Under the pieces are notes generated by a model. It made no database searches and was not told the DNA's origin. It saw only the letters and a list, made by a program, of their open reading frames with translations. From NCBI RefSeq assembly GCF_002367995.1, contig NZ_AP018207.1, positions 4,949,963 through 5,013,962 on the forward strand: a stretch of DNA of 64,000 bases, in the 5' to 3' direction. Shown one piece after another: positions 47,453-55,807 of the stretch. The position numbers and the translations under genes are program-made. How positions within the stretch are numbered: position 1 is the stretch's first letter; the number at the start of each line of letters is the position of its first letter. The DNA is from Calothrix brevissima NIES-22. GTDB lineage: Bacteria; Cyanobacteriota; Cyanobacteriia; Cyanobacteriales; Nostocaceae.

Positions 47453-47927
47453 GCTCTTGGCCAACCACGATTAGTACGCTTGAATTGTACTGCCTTAGCA
47501 GAGGGCTATTTATATAGCCTTCGGAACATTTTTAGTTTAGATACAAAGTTGCCATTTGTTAACTAATGTTCCATCTCTCAAAATATATATCTCAGAAAAT
47601 TTACAAAAATTATTAATTTTGCAAGTCTGTACATTGGTCTTTAGTAAGTTTCTCGTAACCTAATCCATAAGTCAAGCTGAGAATTTAGCTTATCAGGGGC
47701 GGGGAAACAGCGCTAAACAGAGGCTTTAGCGGTAGTATAGTCTGCTAGATTATTTATAAAAATATAAAATTTATTGAAAATGTTTATCATTATTATTGAG
47801 AGGGGCATGGGGCATGGGGCATGGGGCATTGGCAAAAATTTTGAATTTTGGATTTGCCATTTTGAGTTGGGCTTGAATTCTCAAATCTAAAATTTTTTTG
47901 CCTACCCTTGCTCCCTATGCCTTTGCA
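47453..47927. other. Intergenic region before the DUF2997 operon
   Basis: No gene. It includes GGGGCAT heptamer-like units around 47803-47830, between the DUF2997 start and the end of the reductase gene on the same strand. The promoter of the DUF2997-ycf35-ferredoxin operon should be in its first 200 bp. Confidence 0.45.
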
Positions 47928-48566
47928 TTATCTTTGGAGCATCGCCCAAACAAATCCTGCACCACGCCCCTGTACTCGCGCCATATTAATCCAGAGTAAT
48001 GTCATGTGTTCTAGATGCAGACTCATTGCCAGATTACCTGTATCAATTGGTTCCCAAGCAAGCTGACGACACAATTCGGCGACTAAATCTTTAGCATTGC
48101 GATCGCTTCCAGCAATTAACATCGCTGGCTTCAAATCACCATAACCCGGATAGGTATTGTCTTCAAAGTTTTCAAAACCGTAGATGGTAAAAGCTTTGAC
48201 TACAAGCGTATTCGGTACAAGCTGTTGTATGGTTTCACTACCAGAAATTTTACTTTCCAAACCGTGGGTTAAATTAGCACCAACTGGATTAGTACAATCC
48301 ACTAAAACCTTTCCATCTAAGGCAGAATTCAAATTACTTAAAGCTGACTCAACCACATTAAATGGTGTAGCTAAAAAGACAATATCTGCTGAACTGACGG
48401 CTGCTATAGGAGACTGTACAACTAAGGCGGGATTACGTGCTAAGGCTTCTTTGACTGATTTTGATTGAGAATCACGGGCAGCGATCGCAACCTGATGACC
48501 TAATTTTTGCAAGCGATCGGCAAGCGGCGCACCAACGTTACCGACACCAATAAAAGCTATATTCAC
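47928..48566 (-). CDS. NAD(P)-binding reductase, NADPH-dependent F420-reductase-like family
   Basis: A 212-residue cytoplasmic protein with an N-terminal Rossmann fold (NIAFIGVGNVGAPLADRL, GxGxxG near residues 7-12; AARDSQ at the end of strand 2, favouring NADPH) and the VDCTNPVG, KAFTIYGFENF blocks of the F420-reductase-like (NADP oxidoreductase, coenzyme F420-dependent type) family. The family name does not prove F420 use: cyanobacteria are not expected to rely on it, so the natural cofactor is uncertain. It overlaps the DJ-1/PfpI gene by 4 bp. Confidence 0.8.
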   Translation of the reverse strand: MNIAFIGVGNVGAPLADRLQKLGHQVAIAARDSQSKSVKEALARNPALVVQSPIAAVSSADIVFLATPFNVVESALSNLNSALDGKVLVDCTNPVGANLTHGLESKISGSETIQQLVPNTLVVKAFTIYGFENFEDNTYPGYGDLKPAMLIAGSDRNAKDLVAELCRQLAWEPIDTGNLAMSLHLEHMTLLWINMARVQGRGAGFVWAMLQR

Positions 48567-49279
48567 GCATTTACTCCTAAAGCTTCTAAGACTAGTTTTG
48601 CGGTTGCGGCACCAGAATTTTGCTGCTGTCCAGTAATCAGATTGCGATCGCTAACTGCATGGGGAGAAAAAGCTTCTTTGGTGACAAAGTTAGCACCCAA
48701 CTTTTTCGCTTCGGTTTCAATTCTAAAAGGCATAACTTGCTGACCAACGACTTGATCGGCATAATCTTCTTCACTGTTGGCGAAACCTGTGATCGTTTTC
48801 CCCTCAATCAAATACTCTCCAGTTGGTAGCTTGGTTTCTAACAGCAAACAAGTACCGTGGCAAAGCGCTGCTGTTGGTTTGCCTGTTTGATAGAAGTCAA
48901 CAAACAATTGAGCCAGTGCTATGTCTTGGCGAAATGTAAACATTGGCGATTGACCGCCACAAACAACGATCGCATCAAAATCTTCTATGTTGAGATCGGC
49001 GATCGCTGGCGTATTTTCCAACAGTTGCATAAACTCTGGTTGATTGATGTATTCCAATGAAAGAGTGTCATCCTGCGAATAACCAGAAGCATCTCGCGGA
49101 TCGCTGAAGCTATCAAATTCTACCTTTCCGCCCTTGGGACTGGCGATGACGACATAGCAACCTGCTTTTGTAAAAGCGTCGTATGGATGAATTAATTCTG
49201 CTGCCCAAAAGCCAACAGGTACTCCTAAAGTTGTGGAAATCGCCGGATTGGCAACAATCGTTAAAATCTGCTTGCTCAT
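48563..49279 (-). CDS. DJ-1/PfpI family protein (class I glutamine-amidotransferase fold)
   Basis: A 238-residue protein related to Hsp31/DJ-1 proteins. The nucleophile elbow is ALCHGTCLLL with Cys followed by His, and an acidic residue occurs in the N-terminal PVGFWAAELIHPYDAF block, as in the Hsp31/GATase1-like group. Such proteins act as glyoxalases/deglycases, chaperones or proteases. The divergent LysR gene and co-transcribed Rossmann reductase suggest a carbonyl/electrophile stress role, which is an inference. Confidence 0.82.
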   Translation of the reverse strand: MSKQILTIVANPAISTTLGVPVGFWAAELIHPYDAFTKAGCYVVIASPKGGKVEFDSFSDPRDASGYSQDDTLSLEYINQPEFMQLLENTPAIADLNIEDFDAIVVCGGQSPMFTFRQDIALAQLFVDFYQTGKPTAALCHGTCLLLETKLPTGEYLIEGKTITGFANSEEDYADQVVGQQVMPFRIETEAKKLGANFVTKEAFSPHAVSDRNLITGQQQNSGAATAKLVLEALGVNA

Positions 49280-49349
49280 ACAGTCTGCTTTTAAGTGGAA
49301 AATTTCATGTATGTATAGACACTTTCATGGTCAAATACCTATGATGCAT

Positions 49350-49364
49350 TTGTCCAATGGATAA
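49350..49364 (+). promoter_or_regulatory. Candidate LysR-type operator
   Basis: TTGTCC-AAT-GGATAA is an imperfect dyad (five of six pairs) with T-N11-A spacing, 5 bp before the LysR start in the 90-bp divergent gap. LysR regulators often bind such a site to control themselves and the divergent genes. Confidence 0.4.
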
Positions 49365-49369
49365 TTTGT

Positions 49370-50293
49370 ATGAGTTTCATTCAGCAAATCAATCTTGCTA
49401 ACATCGATCTCAACCTACTGGTAGTTTTTGATGCGCTGATGAGTGAACGACAGGTGACTCGCGCTGGCGAAAGATTAGGATTGAGCCAACCAGCAACAAG
49501 CAATGCATTAGCTCGTCTGCGAAAGCTGACGCATGACGATTTATTTGTGAGAACAAATGCCGGATTGCAACCAACTCCCCTAGCGATCGCCTTGGCTGAA
49601 CAAATTCAACCAGCCTTACAACAGATTCAAACTGCTTTATCGCCAGAGCAGAATTTTGACCCAACTACGAGCGATCGCCTGTTTACAATTGGGATGACAG
49701 ACTACGTAGAATTCACCGTACTGCCACGGTTATTAGAAAAATTAGAACAAGTCGCACCAAACATTAAAATTCAAATTCGCTCAGGCGATCGTCAACATCT
49801 ACTTTCGCTGTTAGATGCTGGAGAAGTCGATTTAATCTGTGGATTATTTCCCGAACAAATAGCTTGGCATGAAGCACAGTTTCTTTTTCAAGAGAGATAT
49901 GTTTGCGTCTGTCGTCAAGATCATCCTTTGATAGGTGACTCATTATCTTTAGAGAATTACATCGCTAATGCTCATTTGTTGGTATCAATTCAGGAAGATA
50001 TGATTGGCCGTGTAGACAAACTTTTAGCCGAGAAGAATTTAAGCCGACATATCGCCATTTCTATTCCGCACTTTTTAGTTGCGCCCTCTATTCTGGCGCG
50101 TACTAACCTTATTGCTACACTTGCCCAAAGAGTAGCACAAGCATTTGCAGACAGCCAAAATCTCAAAGTTCTTCCTTGTCCCCTACCAATAAAGGGCTTT
50201 TCCGTATTTATGCGCTGGCACAGAAGTACTCGCGATCGCGCTGCTCATACGTGGCTCAGGGGCATAATTACAGAAGTGGCGATCAAAATTTGA
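49370..50293 (+). CDS. LysR-family transcriptional regulator
   Basis: A 307-residue regulator with the N-terminal winged helix-turn-helix (about 10-70: LNLLVVFDALMSERQVTRAGERLGLSQPATSNALARLR) and a C-terminal substrate-binding-type domain (about 98-300). The binding domain resembles NodD/PcpR-type members (SDRLFTIGMTDYVEFTVLP). It is divergent from the DJ-1/reductase operon with 90 bp between starts and most likely controls it. The co-inducer is unknown. Confidence 0.9.
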   Translation: MSFIQQINLANIDLNLLVVFDALMSERQVTRAGERLGLSQPATSNALARLRKLTHDDLFVRTNAGLQPTPLAIALAEQIQPALQQIQTALSPEQNFDPTTSDRLFTIGMTDYVEFTVLPRLLEKLEQVAPNIKIQIRSGDRQHLLSLLDAGEVDLICGLFPEQIAWHEAQFLFQERYVCVCRQDHPLIGDSLSLENYIANAHLLVSIQEDMIGRVDKLLAEKNLSRHIAISIPHFLVAPSILARTNLIATLAQRVAQAFADSQNLKVLPCPLPIKGFSVFMRWHRSTRDRAAHTWLRGIITEVAIKI

Positions 50294-50316
50294 AATTTAT
50301 TATCCTTTCCCGTCGC

Positions 50317-50784
50317 CTACGGAGTCCACATTAAAAAACAGCGATTACCTTTCTGTTCGGTAATTTTTGCACCTAACCGATGATAAAAACTTAAACCGCG
50401 ACTGTTGCGTGCATCAGCATTCCAAGCAATATGAGTACAATCATTTTGCTTGGCTATTTCTGCAAGACGACTCATCAAAGCTGCTCCGGCTCCTTGGCTT
50501 CTCATGTGATCATCCACATATAAATCATCTAGCCAAATACTCGGTTGTCCTGCAAATGACGAGTATCTAAATCCGTATAAAGCAAATCCAATTTCACGTT
50601 GTGCAATCTCTGCGAATAAAACGTAAGCAAAGGGAATTGCACTAAATAGCGTTTTGTGGATTTTATCTTCTGAAACTTGTAAAACACCAGAAAAAGCGCC
50701 AATATTGCTGTCAAATGCTGCTTTCTTTTGAATGAATGAGAAAATCAGCGAAATATCATCAGGGGTAGCGGTTCTAACTTTCAT
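50317..50784 (-). CDS. GNAT family N-acetyltransferase
   Basis: A 155-residue GNAT enzyme with strand-loop motif A (LDDLYVDDHMRSQGAGAALMSRLAEIAKQ; the QGAGAAL loop binds the acetyl-CoA pyrophosphate) and motif B (CTHIAWNADARNSRGLSFYHRLGA). The spermidine/diamine acetyltransferase-like subgroup has similar length and motif, but the substrate cannot be read. It ends 24 bp from the LysR gene stop on the opposite strand (convergent). Confidence 0.85.
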   Translation of the reverse strand: MKVRTATPDDISLIFSFIQKKAAFDSNIGAFSGVLQVSEDKIHKTLFSAIPFAYVLFAEIAQREIGFALYGFRYSSFAGQPSIWLDDLYVDDHMRSQGAGAALMSRLAEIAKQNDCTHIAWNADARNSRGLSFYHRLGAKITEQKGNRCFLMWTP

Positions 50785-50835
50785 CGATTAAGTTTCAAGC
50801 TGCTTGAAGATTATTCCTCTCACAGTTTAACTCGT

Positions 50836-51135
50836 TTATTGATTGTACTCAGGGTTAATTATCTTTTTCCATCTCTGGGCTTTCTGATTCATCAGTGTTG
50901 AGTCATTAACAGTCACTTCCAGTATTTCACAAATAAAAGCTTCTTCTCCATACTGCTGATAGTCATCAATGAATTGTTGGTGTCTGTAGCCAAATGTACC
51001 TCTTTGCAGTTCTCCCCTATTGTCTTCAAAACGGGATTCAATATTTTCACTATAGCCGATATATCTACGCCCATTAATTTTATTAGTCATTATATAAACA
51101 CCGCTTGTCATAGCTAAATTTTCTATTTCTTTCAA
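50836..51135 (-). CDS. Small GIY-YIG domain protein
   Basis: A 99-residue protein with the GIY-YIG nuclease core: GVYIMTNKINGRRYIGYSENIESRF (read in parts: GVYIM, RRYIGYS, and the catalytic Arg in ESRF). A downstream acidic residue in GEEAFICEILEV may supply the metal-site Glu. It has only the nuclease domain, as in UvrC-like or homing-type fragments; no DNA-binding partner domain is present. Two start codons (ATG at residue 1 and at residue 9) are possible. Confidence 0.75.
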   Translation of the reverse strand: MKEIENLAMTSGVYIMTNKINGRRYIGYSENIESRFEDNRGELQRGTFGYRHQQFIDDYQQYGEEAFICEILEVTVNDSTLMNQKAQRWKKIINPEYNQ

Positions 51136-51252
51136 ATCCTTAATTTAGCAATTATAGTCTGTGTAAAATATGTATCTCAACCGTGATTATAATGATGTGC
51201 AAGGCTGGTTGATTTGTGATGCGATGTGTTTACGCTAACTATAACAGAACTT

Positions 51253-51285
51253 AGATCCCCGACTTCTTTGAGAAGTCGGGGATCT
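51253..51285. repeat. Dispersed perfect palindrome, copy 2
   Basis: Same 15-bp stem as at 33373-33405 (AGATCCCCGACTTCT / AGAAGTCGGGGATCT), loop TTG. It sits between two minus-strand genes, so the repeat is not restricted to convergent gaps. Confidence 0.85.
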
Positions 51286-51329
51286 GGACACCGTAAATTT
51301 TCAAAACTCCTACATCGATTGCTATATTA

Positions 51330-51803
51330 CTACGCATCTTCAGGATTTAGCTGTCTTAACTCATCAGTTGTATATGTTCCGATAGGACTCCATACTAAAT
51401 AAGGAATCAGTAATAGCGTTGCTAGCCAAGAAATTGGGAAAACACAAATTGCCAAAACCACGCTGAAAATTAAACCTGCTAACCCAATCTTTTCCCCTAC
51501 ATCTAGACTACGTAACCGCAGCATTAGAGGTATATAAGCCACGGTAATTATCTCTAATAATAGGTACAAACCCATTAGCAACCAAGTAATTGTACTTCCT
51601 GGATTTTTTTGCCAGACGATATTAGCTGAAGCTGCACCGCTAACAAAAATTAGCGTCCAAATTAGGGGGATTAATGGCTCAAAAATTAGCCATTGGGGAC
51701 GACTTAATAGTGCAAACCATTTCACATCACGAGGGGTAATGAAGAAACTACCAAGTGCAATAAAAAATGTGACAGCCCCAATTACTATCCAAGATTCAAC
51801 CAT
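51330..51803 (-). CDS. TspO/MBR-family membrane protein
   Basis: A 157-residue membrane protein with five predicted helices. The ATG at 51803 (MVESWIVIGAVTFF) is chosen because GAGAGGTG lies 6-8 bp upstream; longer frames from an upstream ATG read through non-hydrophobic sequence. Features are the RPQWLIFEPLIPLIWTLIF block (the TspO-type W-x-P-P-x-W region) and PYLVWSPIGTYTTDEL at the end. TspO proteins bind tetrapyrroles/porphyrins and are stress-linked in cyanobacteria; divergence here leaves that unproven. Confidence 0.75.
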   Translation of the reverse strand: MVESWIVIGAVTFFIALGSFFITPRDVKWFALLSRPQWLIFEPLIPLIWTLIFVSGAASANIVWQKNPGSTITWLLMGLYLLLEIITVAYIPLMLRLRSLDVGEKIGLAGLIFSVVLAICVFPISWLATLLLIPYLVWSPIGTYTTDELRQLNPEDA

Positions 51804-51988
51804 GCTGTTCACCTCTCTATGCTTGTAAATTTTGACAAGCTTACATACACTGCAAGTTTGGCAATTGCAGATAGAGGTTAAATCAGTCGCGGGTGGGAAT
51901 CTTCCCATCTATAGTAGGGAATAGGGAACAGCCTTTCAAGCCTGTAATAAACAATCCAAAATCCAAAATCTAAAATCTAAAATTAATC

Positions 51989-53272
51989 TCACTCTTGCGC
52001 TCCTACTTTTTGCAGACTCCGTACTATAGTTCTAAATCCATTAAAGTCAGCAATCATTAAAGCAGTATAACCACCGCGATTTTTTAAATTGACATCAGCC
52101 CCCGCTTCAATTAATGCTTGTACTGACTGCTGGAAACCTCCTGAAGCAGCCCACATTAATGCTGTAGCCCCGGCTGAGTCTTGAAAATTCATATTCGCGC
52201 CTTTGGCTATTAATAGGCGCAAAATTGCGGGATGATTCCTTTGTGCTGCTTTTAACAAAGCTGTTTTTCCGTCTTCTGCTGGGATGTTAGGATCGGCACC
52301 GTTATCTAATAATACTTTTACTGTCTGGCTGTGTCCTTGAAATGCAGCTAGGGTTAAAGGTATCTCACCCAGATTTTTGTCATGAATGTCTCCACCGTGG
52401 CGTAGTAGTGCTTCTACGATTTGGCTGTGTCCTTGTAACGCAGCTAACAGCATGGGTGTATCGCCCAAGTTATTTTTAATATGTACATTTGCACCTCGAT
52501 TCAGTAAGGCTTGTGCTATATCTAAATAGCCTTCCACAGATGCAATATGTAAAGCTGTTTCACCATCACTATCTTGGTGATTAATATCGATGTCTTTATC
52601 TAATAAAGCGGTAACAATTTCTACGTTCCCTGCGGCGACTGCGGCTGATAGTGCAGTTCCACCATCTTGATTTTCTGCGTTGACATCAACTCCAGCAGCT
52701 AAGAGTGTTTTCACAACTGCTAGATGTCCTAAGTCTACGGCGATTGTTAACAGTGTTTCACCTTCTACATCTTGGGTATTGACATCTGCGCCATTTTGGA
52801 TAAAGGCTTCAACGACGGCTGCATGTCCCTGCTTGACTGCTAGCTTTAAAGCTGTGTCATCATCTTTATCTGTAATGTTAACTTGGGCACCAGCAGCTAG
52901 TAAAACTTTGACTATATCCACATAACCTTTAAGTGCGGCTGCCATTAAAGCTGTACTACCATCTTCATTGGTAGCATTGACATCTGCGCTTCTAGATATC
53001 AAAAGCTTGACAATATCTAGCTGTTTAGCACTAGCAGCTAGCATTAAAGCTGTCAATCGGTAACGTTTTCTCGGTAGGTTAATATTCGCCCCAGCATCTA
53101 AGAGCGATCGCACAATTTCCGTGTAACCTAAATTAGCAGCGAACATTAACGCTGTTGTCCCGTCGCGATCGCACGAGTCTACATTTACACCAGCAGTCAA
53201 TAGCGCATTCAGCCGCTTGATATCACCGCTTTTAGCCGCCGCAAGCAGCAACATATCATTGTTTTCTGTCAT
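51989..53272 (-). CDS. Ankyrin-repeat protein
   Basis: A 427-residue protein made almost entirely of about twelve 33-residue ankyrin repeats (pattern DGxTALMxAAxxGHxxIVxxLLxAGAdVN), with a short N-terminal cap (MTENNDMLLLAAAKSGD). The ATG at 53272 is preferred to a GTG five codons upstream. No signal peptide or enzymatic domain is visible. The role is likely a protein-interaction scaffold; partners are unknown. Confidence 0.9.
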   Translation of the reverse strand: MTENNDMLLLAAAKSGDIKRLNALLTAGVNVDSCDRDGTTALMFAANLGYTEIVRSLLDAGANINLPRKRYRLTALMLAASAKQLDIVKLLISRSADVNATNEDGSTALMAAALKGYVDIVKVLLAAGAQVNITDKDDDTALKLAVKQGHAAVVEAFIQNGADVNTQDVEGETLLTIAVDLGHLAVVKTLLAAGVDVNAENQDGGTALSAAVAAGNVEIVTALLDKDIDINHQDSDGETALHIASVEGYLDIAQALLNRGANVHIKNNLGDTPMLLAALQGHSQIVEALLRHGGDIHDKNLGEIPLTLAAFQGHSQTVKVLLDNGADPNIPAEDGKTALLKAAQRNHPAILRLLIAKGANMNFQDSAGATALMWAASGGFQQSVQALIEAGADVNLKNRGGYTALMIADFNGFRTIVRSLQKVGAQE

Positions 53273-53490
53273 CGAGAAATTCCGCACAGACGGTTATTGT
53301 TGATCTAGCCTCACAATTCAGTCTGAAATTGTTTATCCACTTTTGCAAGAGACTCCACCAACTAATTCACAATCAACAACAAAAATCTATCTTCCCTAAC
53401 CCCTAGTCTCTTTTCAACCTTATACCGCGAATCCAAAGAAATAGAGTTATGCTAATTTTTATGAAGATTTAATAATCGGGCGATTAACCT

Positions 53491-53961
53491 ATGGATTTGG
53501 CACTTTCTCAATCTACCAAGTATTGGCTGAACTTCTTTCACCCACTGCTGATGTGGTTATTACTTGCAGTATCAATATATGCTGCTTATTTGGGGCTACA
53601 AGTACAGCGTACTCGAAATGCATCGGGCGACGAAAAGAAAGAACTAATTAAAGGTAGATATAACATTAGACATCACGAAATTGGCTCTATACTCTTGGGT
53701 CTAATGGTAGCGGGTTCGGTTGGTGGTATGACTGTAACCTACATTAATAATGGCAAATTGTTTGTTGGCCCTCACCTATTGGCAGGTTTAGGGATGACTA
53801 CCCTGATTGCTTTTTCTGCTGCTTTATCTCCTTATATGCAAAAAGGAGCAAATTGGGCAAGAATGACACATATTTTAGTAAACTTTACCCTCTTAGGACT
53901 ATTTGCTTGGCAAGCAGTCACTGGGGTACAAATTGTGCAAAGAATTCTCACAAATGCATAG
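53491..53961 (+). CDS. DUF4079 family membrane protein
   Basis: A 156-residue protein with four hydrophobic helices, the first at about 15-40 (HPLLMWLLLAVSIYAAYLG) and the last at about 125-150. Conserved His residues near membrane ends (FFHPLLMW, NIRHHEIGS, VGPHLLAG, MTHILVN) resemble heme-ligand spacing of cytochrome b561-type proteins; I cannot confirm heme binding. DUF4079 genes are common in cyanobacteria and plants. Its stop codon TAG begins the heptamer array downstream. Confidence 0.78.
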   Translation: MDLALSQSTKYWLNFFHPLLMWLLLAVSIYAAYLGLQVQRTRNASGDEKKELIKGRYNIRHHEIGSILLGLMVAGSVGGMTVTYINNGKLFVGPHLLAGLGMTTLIAFSAALSPYMQKGANWARMTHILVNFTLLGLFAWQAVTGVQIVQRILTNA

Positions 53962-54100
53962 TCATTAGTCATTAGTCATTAGTCATTAGTCATTAGTCAT
54001 TAGTCAATGGTCATTAGTCAATAGATTGTGGATTATGCACTATTGACTGTTGACTGTTGACTGTTGACTGTTGACTGTTGACTGTTGACTGTTGACTGTT
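53960..54100. repeat. Heptamer arrays (TAGTCAT and GTTGACT)
   Basis: TAGTCAT units (53960-54021, about eight, with GTCAATG variants) and GACTGTT units (54042-54100, about eight) fill the convergent gap. The first includes the stop codon of the DUF4079 gene and the second ends exactly at the DUF1997 gene stop. Confidence 0.9.
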
Positions 54101-54778
54101 TTACCGCTTTTTCTTAGAAGCAGAAAAGGGAATTCCTAAAGATTGATGAAAATCTTCTTGGACTTTGCGAGTTAAGCGCCGAGAAACTTGACGGACGATT
54201 TGGTTAAGTAAGCGATCGCCTGTAGATTGAATTAAAGACTTGGGTAATCGCTGAATAAACCGGGGAAAGTGAAGATCTACAGTCAAATCCAATTCCCACT
54301 CGACTCTTGTTAATTCAGCAAATTTACCGGGAACCTCAGCCAAATTTTCGACTAATTTCATTGATGCTCGATAATCTACATCGTAACCTGGTGCTTGGTA
54401 ATCAGGTATGGGGATAGTACGAATACGGTAAATTCCTTCATCGGCTGGTAATAATTCCAAACCGATTTTCGGCTCAACTTCATAGCCAAAAGAACCAAAA
54501 CGGCCAATTATTAAAGCATAACCATTTTCTCCCAGAGGTTGCACCTTCATGGGTTCGGCGCAGCGTGCAAACCATGAAGCATGAGTATTTAAATACTCAG
54601 CAACTATAGCTGCTGGTGCAAACATTTCCATATAATCGCTGTAGCAACCATAAAATTTAGTTGGCGTTGCTATAGATACTCCTGTGAGTGCGTCATCAGC
54701 TTCTGTGAGATGAGACGCCACAGGTAAAACTGTTTCTGTTATTTCTAATGATTGATATTCGCCGTTTTTTGAAAGCAT
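54101..54778 (-). CDS. DUF1997 family protein
   Basis: A 225-residue soluble protein of the cyanobacterial/plastid DUF1997 family; function unknown. Visible family blocks are FYGCYSDYMEMFAPAAIVAEYLN, WFARCAEPMKVQPLGENGYAL and the C-terminal LPKSLIQSTGDRLLNQIVRQVSRRLTRKVQEDFH (read in parts). It has a basic C-terminal tail (SASKKKR). It resembles a SRPBCC/START-like lipid-binding fold in its beta pattern, but this is a guess. Divergent to the SDR gene at 54957. Confidence 0.78.
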   Translation of the reverse strand: MLSKNGEYQSLEITETVLPVASHLTEADDALTGVSIATPTKFYGCYSDYMEMFAPAAIVAEYLNTHASWFARCAEPMKVQPLGENGYALIIGRFGSFGYEVEPKIGLELLPADEGIYRIRTIPIPDYQAPGYDVDYRASMKLVENLAEVPGKFAELTRVEWELDLTVDLHFPRFIQRLPKSLIQSTGDRLLNQIVRQVSRRLTRKVQEDFHQSLGIPFSASKKKR

Positions 54779-54956
54779 AAATGCGTTCCTGTATCCTTTG
54801 GCGTTGGTCTATATTAATCGTTCCCAGCTGGCGTGGGTCATATCGCACTAAGATCCTATTTTGATGGAATCCTCATGAATCTGTCATGGACTTCGTAGAA
54901 TCACTACAATAAAGAACTGAACAATTACATACTAATTTCCCAGGATAGCGTTTATC

Positions 54957-55616
54957 ATGAAAGCATTTGTAGCAGGGGCCACCGGTGAAACAGGTCGCCG
55001 CATCGTACAAGAACTGATAGCGCGCAACATACCCGTCCGTGCTTTAGTCAGAGATACTGAAAAAGCTCAAGGGATTTTGCCGGCTGAGGTAGATTTGGTA
55101 GTGGGTGATGTCTTAAATCCTCAAACCCTGACGGCGGCTTTAGGTGATAGTACAGTTGTGCTGTGTGCCACTGGTGCAAAACCCAGTTTTGATTTTACAG
55201 GGCCTTACAAGGTAGATTTTGAAGGCACAAAAAATTTAGTAGATGCTGCTAAAGCCAAGGAAATAGAGCATTTTGTCTTGGTGACTTCTTTGTGTACTTC
55301 TTTGTTGTTCCATCCCTTAAATTTGTTTTGGCTAATTTTGGTATGGAAAAAACAAGCTGAGGAGTACTTGCAAAAAAGTGGTTTAACTTATACCATTGTG
55401 CGGCCAGGTGGGTTGAAGAATGAAGATAACTCCAACCCCATAGTGATGCAGGGTGCTGATACGTTGTTCGATGGTAGCATTCCTCGGCAGAAAGTTGCCC
55501 AAGTTTGCGTGGAAGCACTATTTGAACCAGGCGCGAGAAATAAAATTACCGAGATTATCTCTAAAGCTGATGCGCTAGCTAAAAGTTTTGGTGAATTATT
55601 TGCTAATGTCGCCTGA
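54957..55616 (+). CDS. Atypical short-chain dehydrogenase (NAD(P)-binding, NmrA/Ycf39-like)
   Basis: A 219-residue protein with an N-terminal Rossmann fold (FVAGATGETGRRIVQELI, GxTGxTG; VRALVRDTEKA with the Arg that favours NADP) and a C-terminal half with LYTIVRPGGL-type block (YTIVRPGG, here without the usual Tyr-x3-Lys catalytic pair). This is the atypical SDR5/NmrA class, used in plastids and cyanobacteria for chlorophyll, PSII assembly (Ycf39) or TIC62-like roles. The exact role is not known. Confidence 0.83.
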   Translation: MKAFVAGATGETGRRIVQELIARNIPVRALVRDTEKAQGILPAEVDLVVGDVLNPQTLTAALGDSTVVLCATGAKPSFDFTGPYKVDFEGTKNLVDAAKAKEIEHFVLVTSLCTSLLFHPLNLFWLILVWKKQAEEYLQKSGLTYTIVRPGGLKNEDNSNPIVMQGADTLFDGSIPRQKVAQVCVEALFEPGARNKITEIISKADALAKSFGELFANVA

Positions 55617-55807
55617 TCTGACTATAGATTGCTAAATCTTGCGTTAACATGGATGGGTTTAACCTGTCTGGACAAAATTCACGCCTTTGGAGACAGTTAT
55701 CAATTGTCAAGTTCACACAAGTTGCAGCAATGCTGCGGTGAATCTTGACGAAAATATCGCCTTGACTATTGTTGTTAGCTAACAAGCAAATATTAAGGAG
55801 TCAAACT

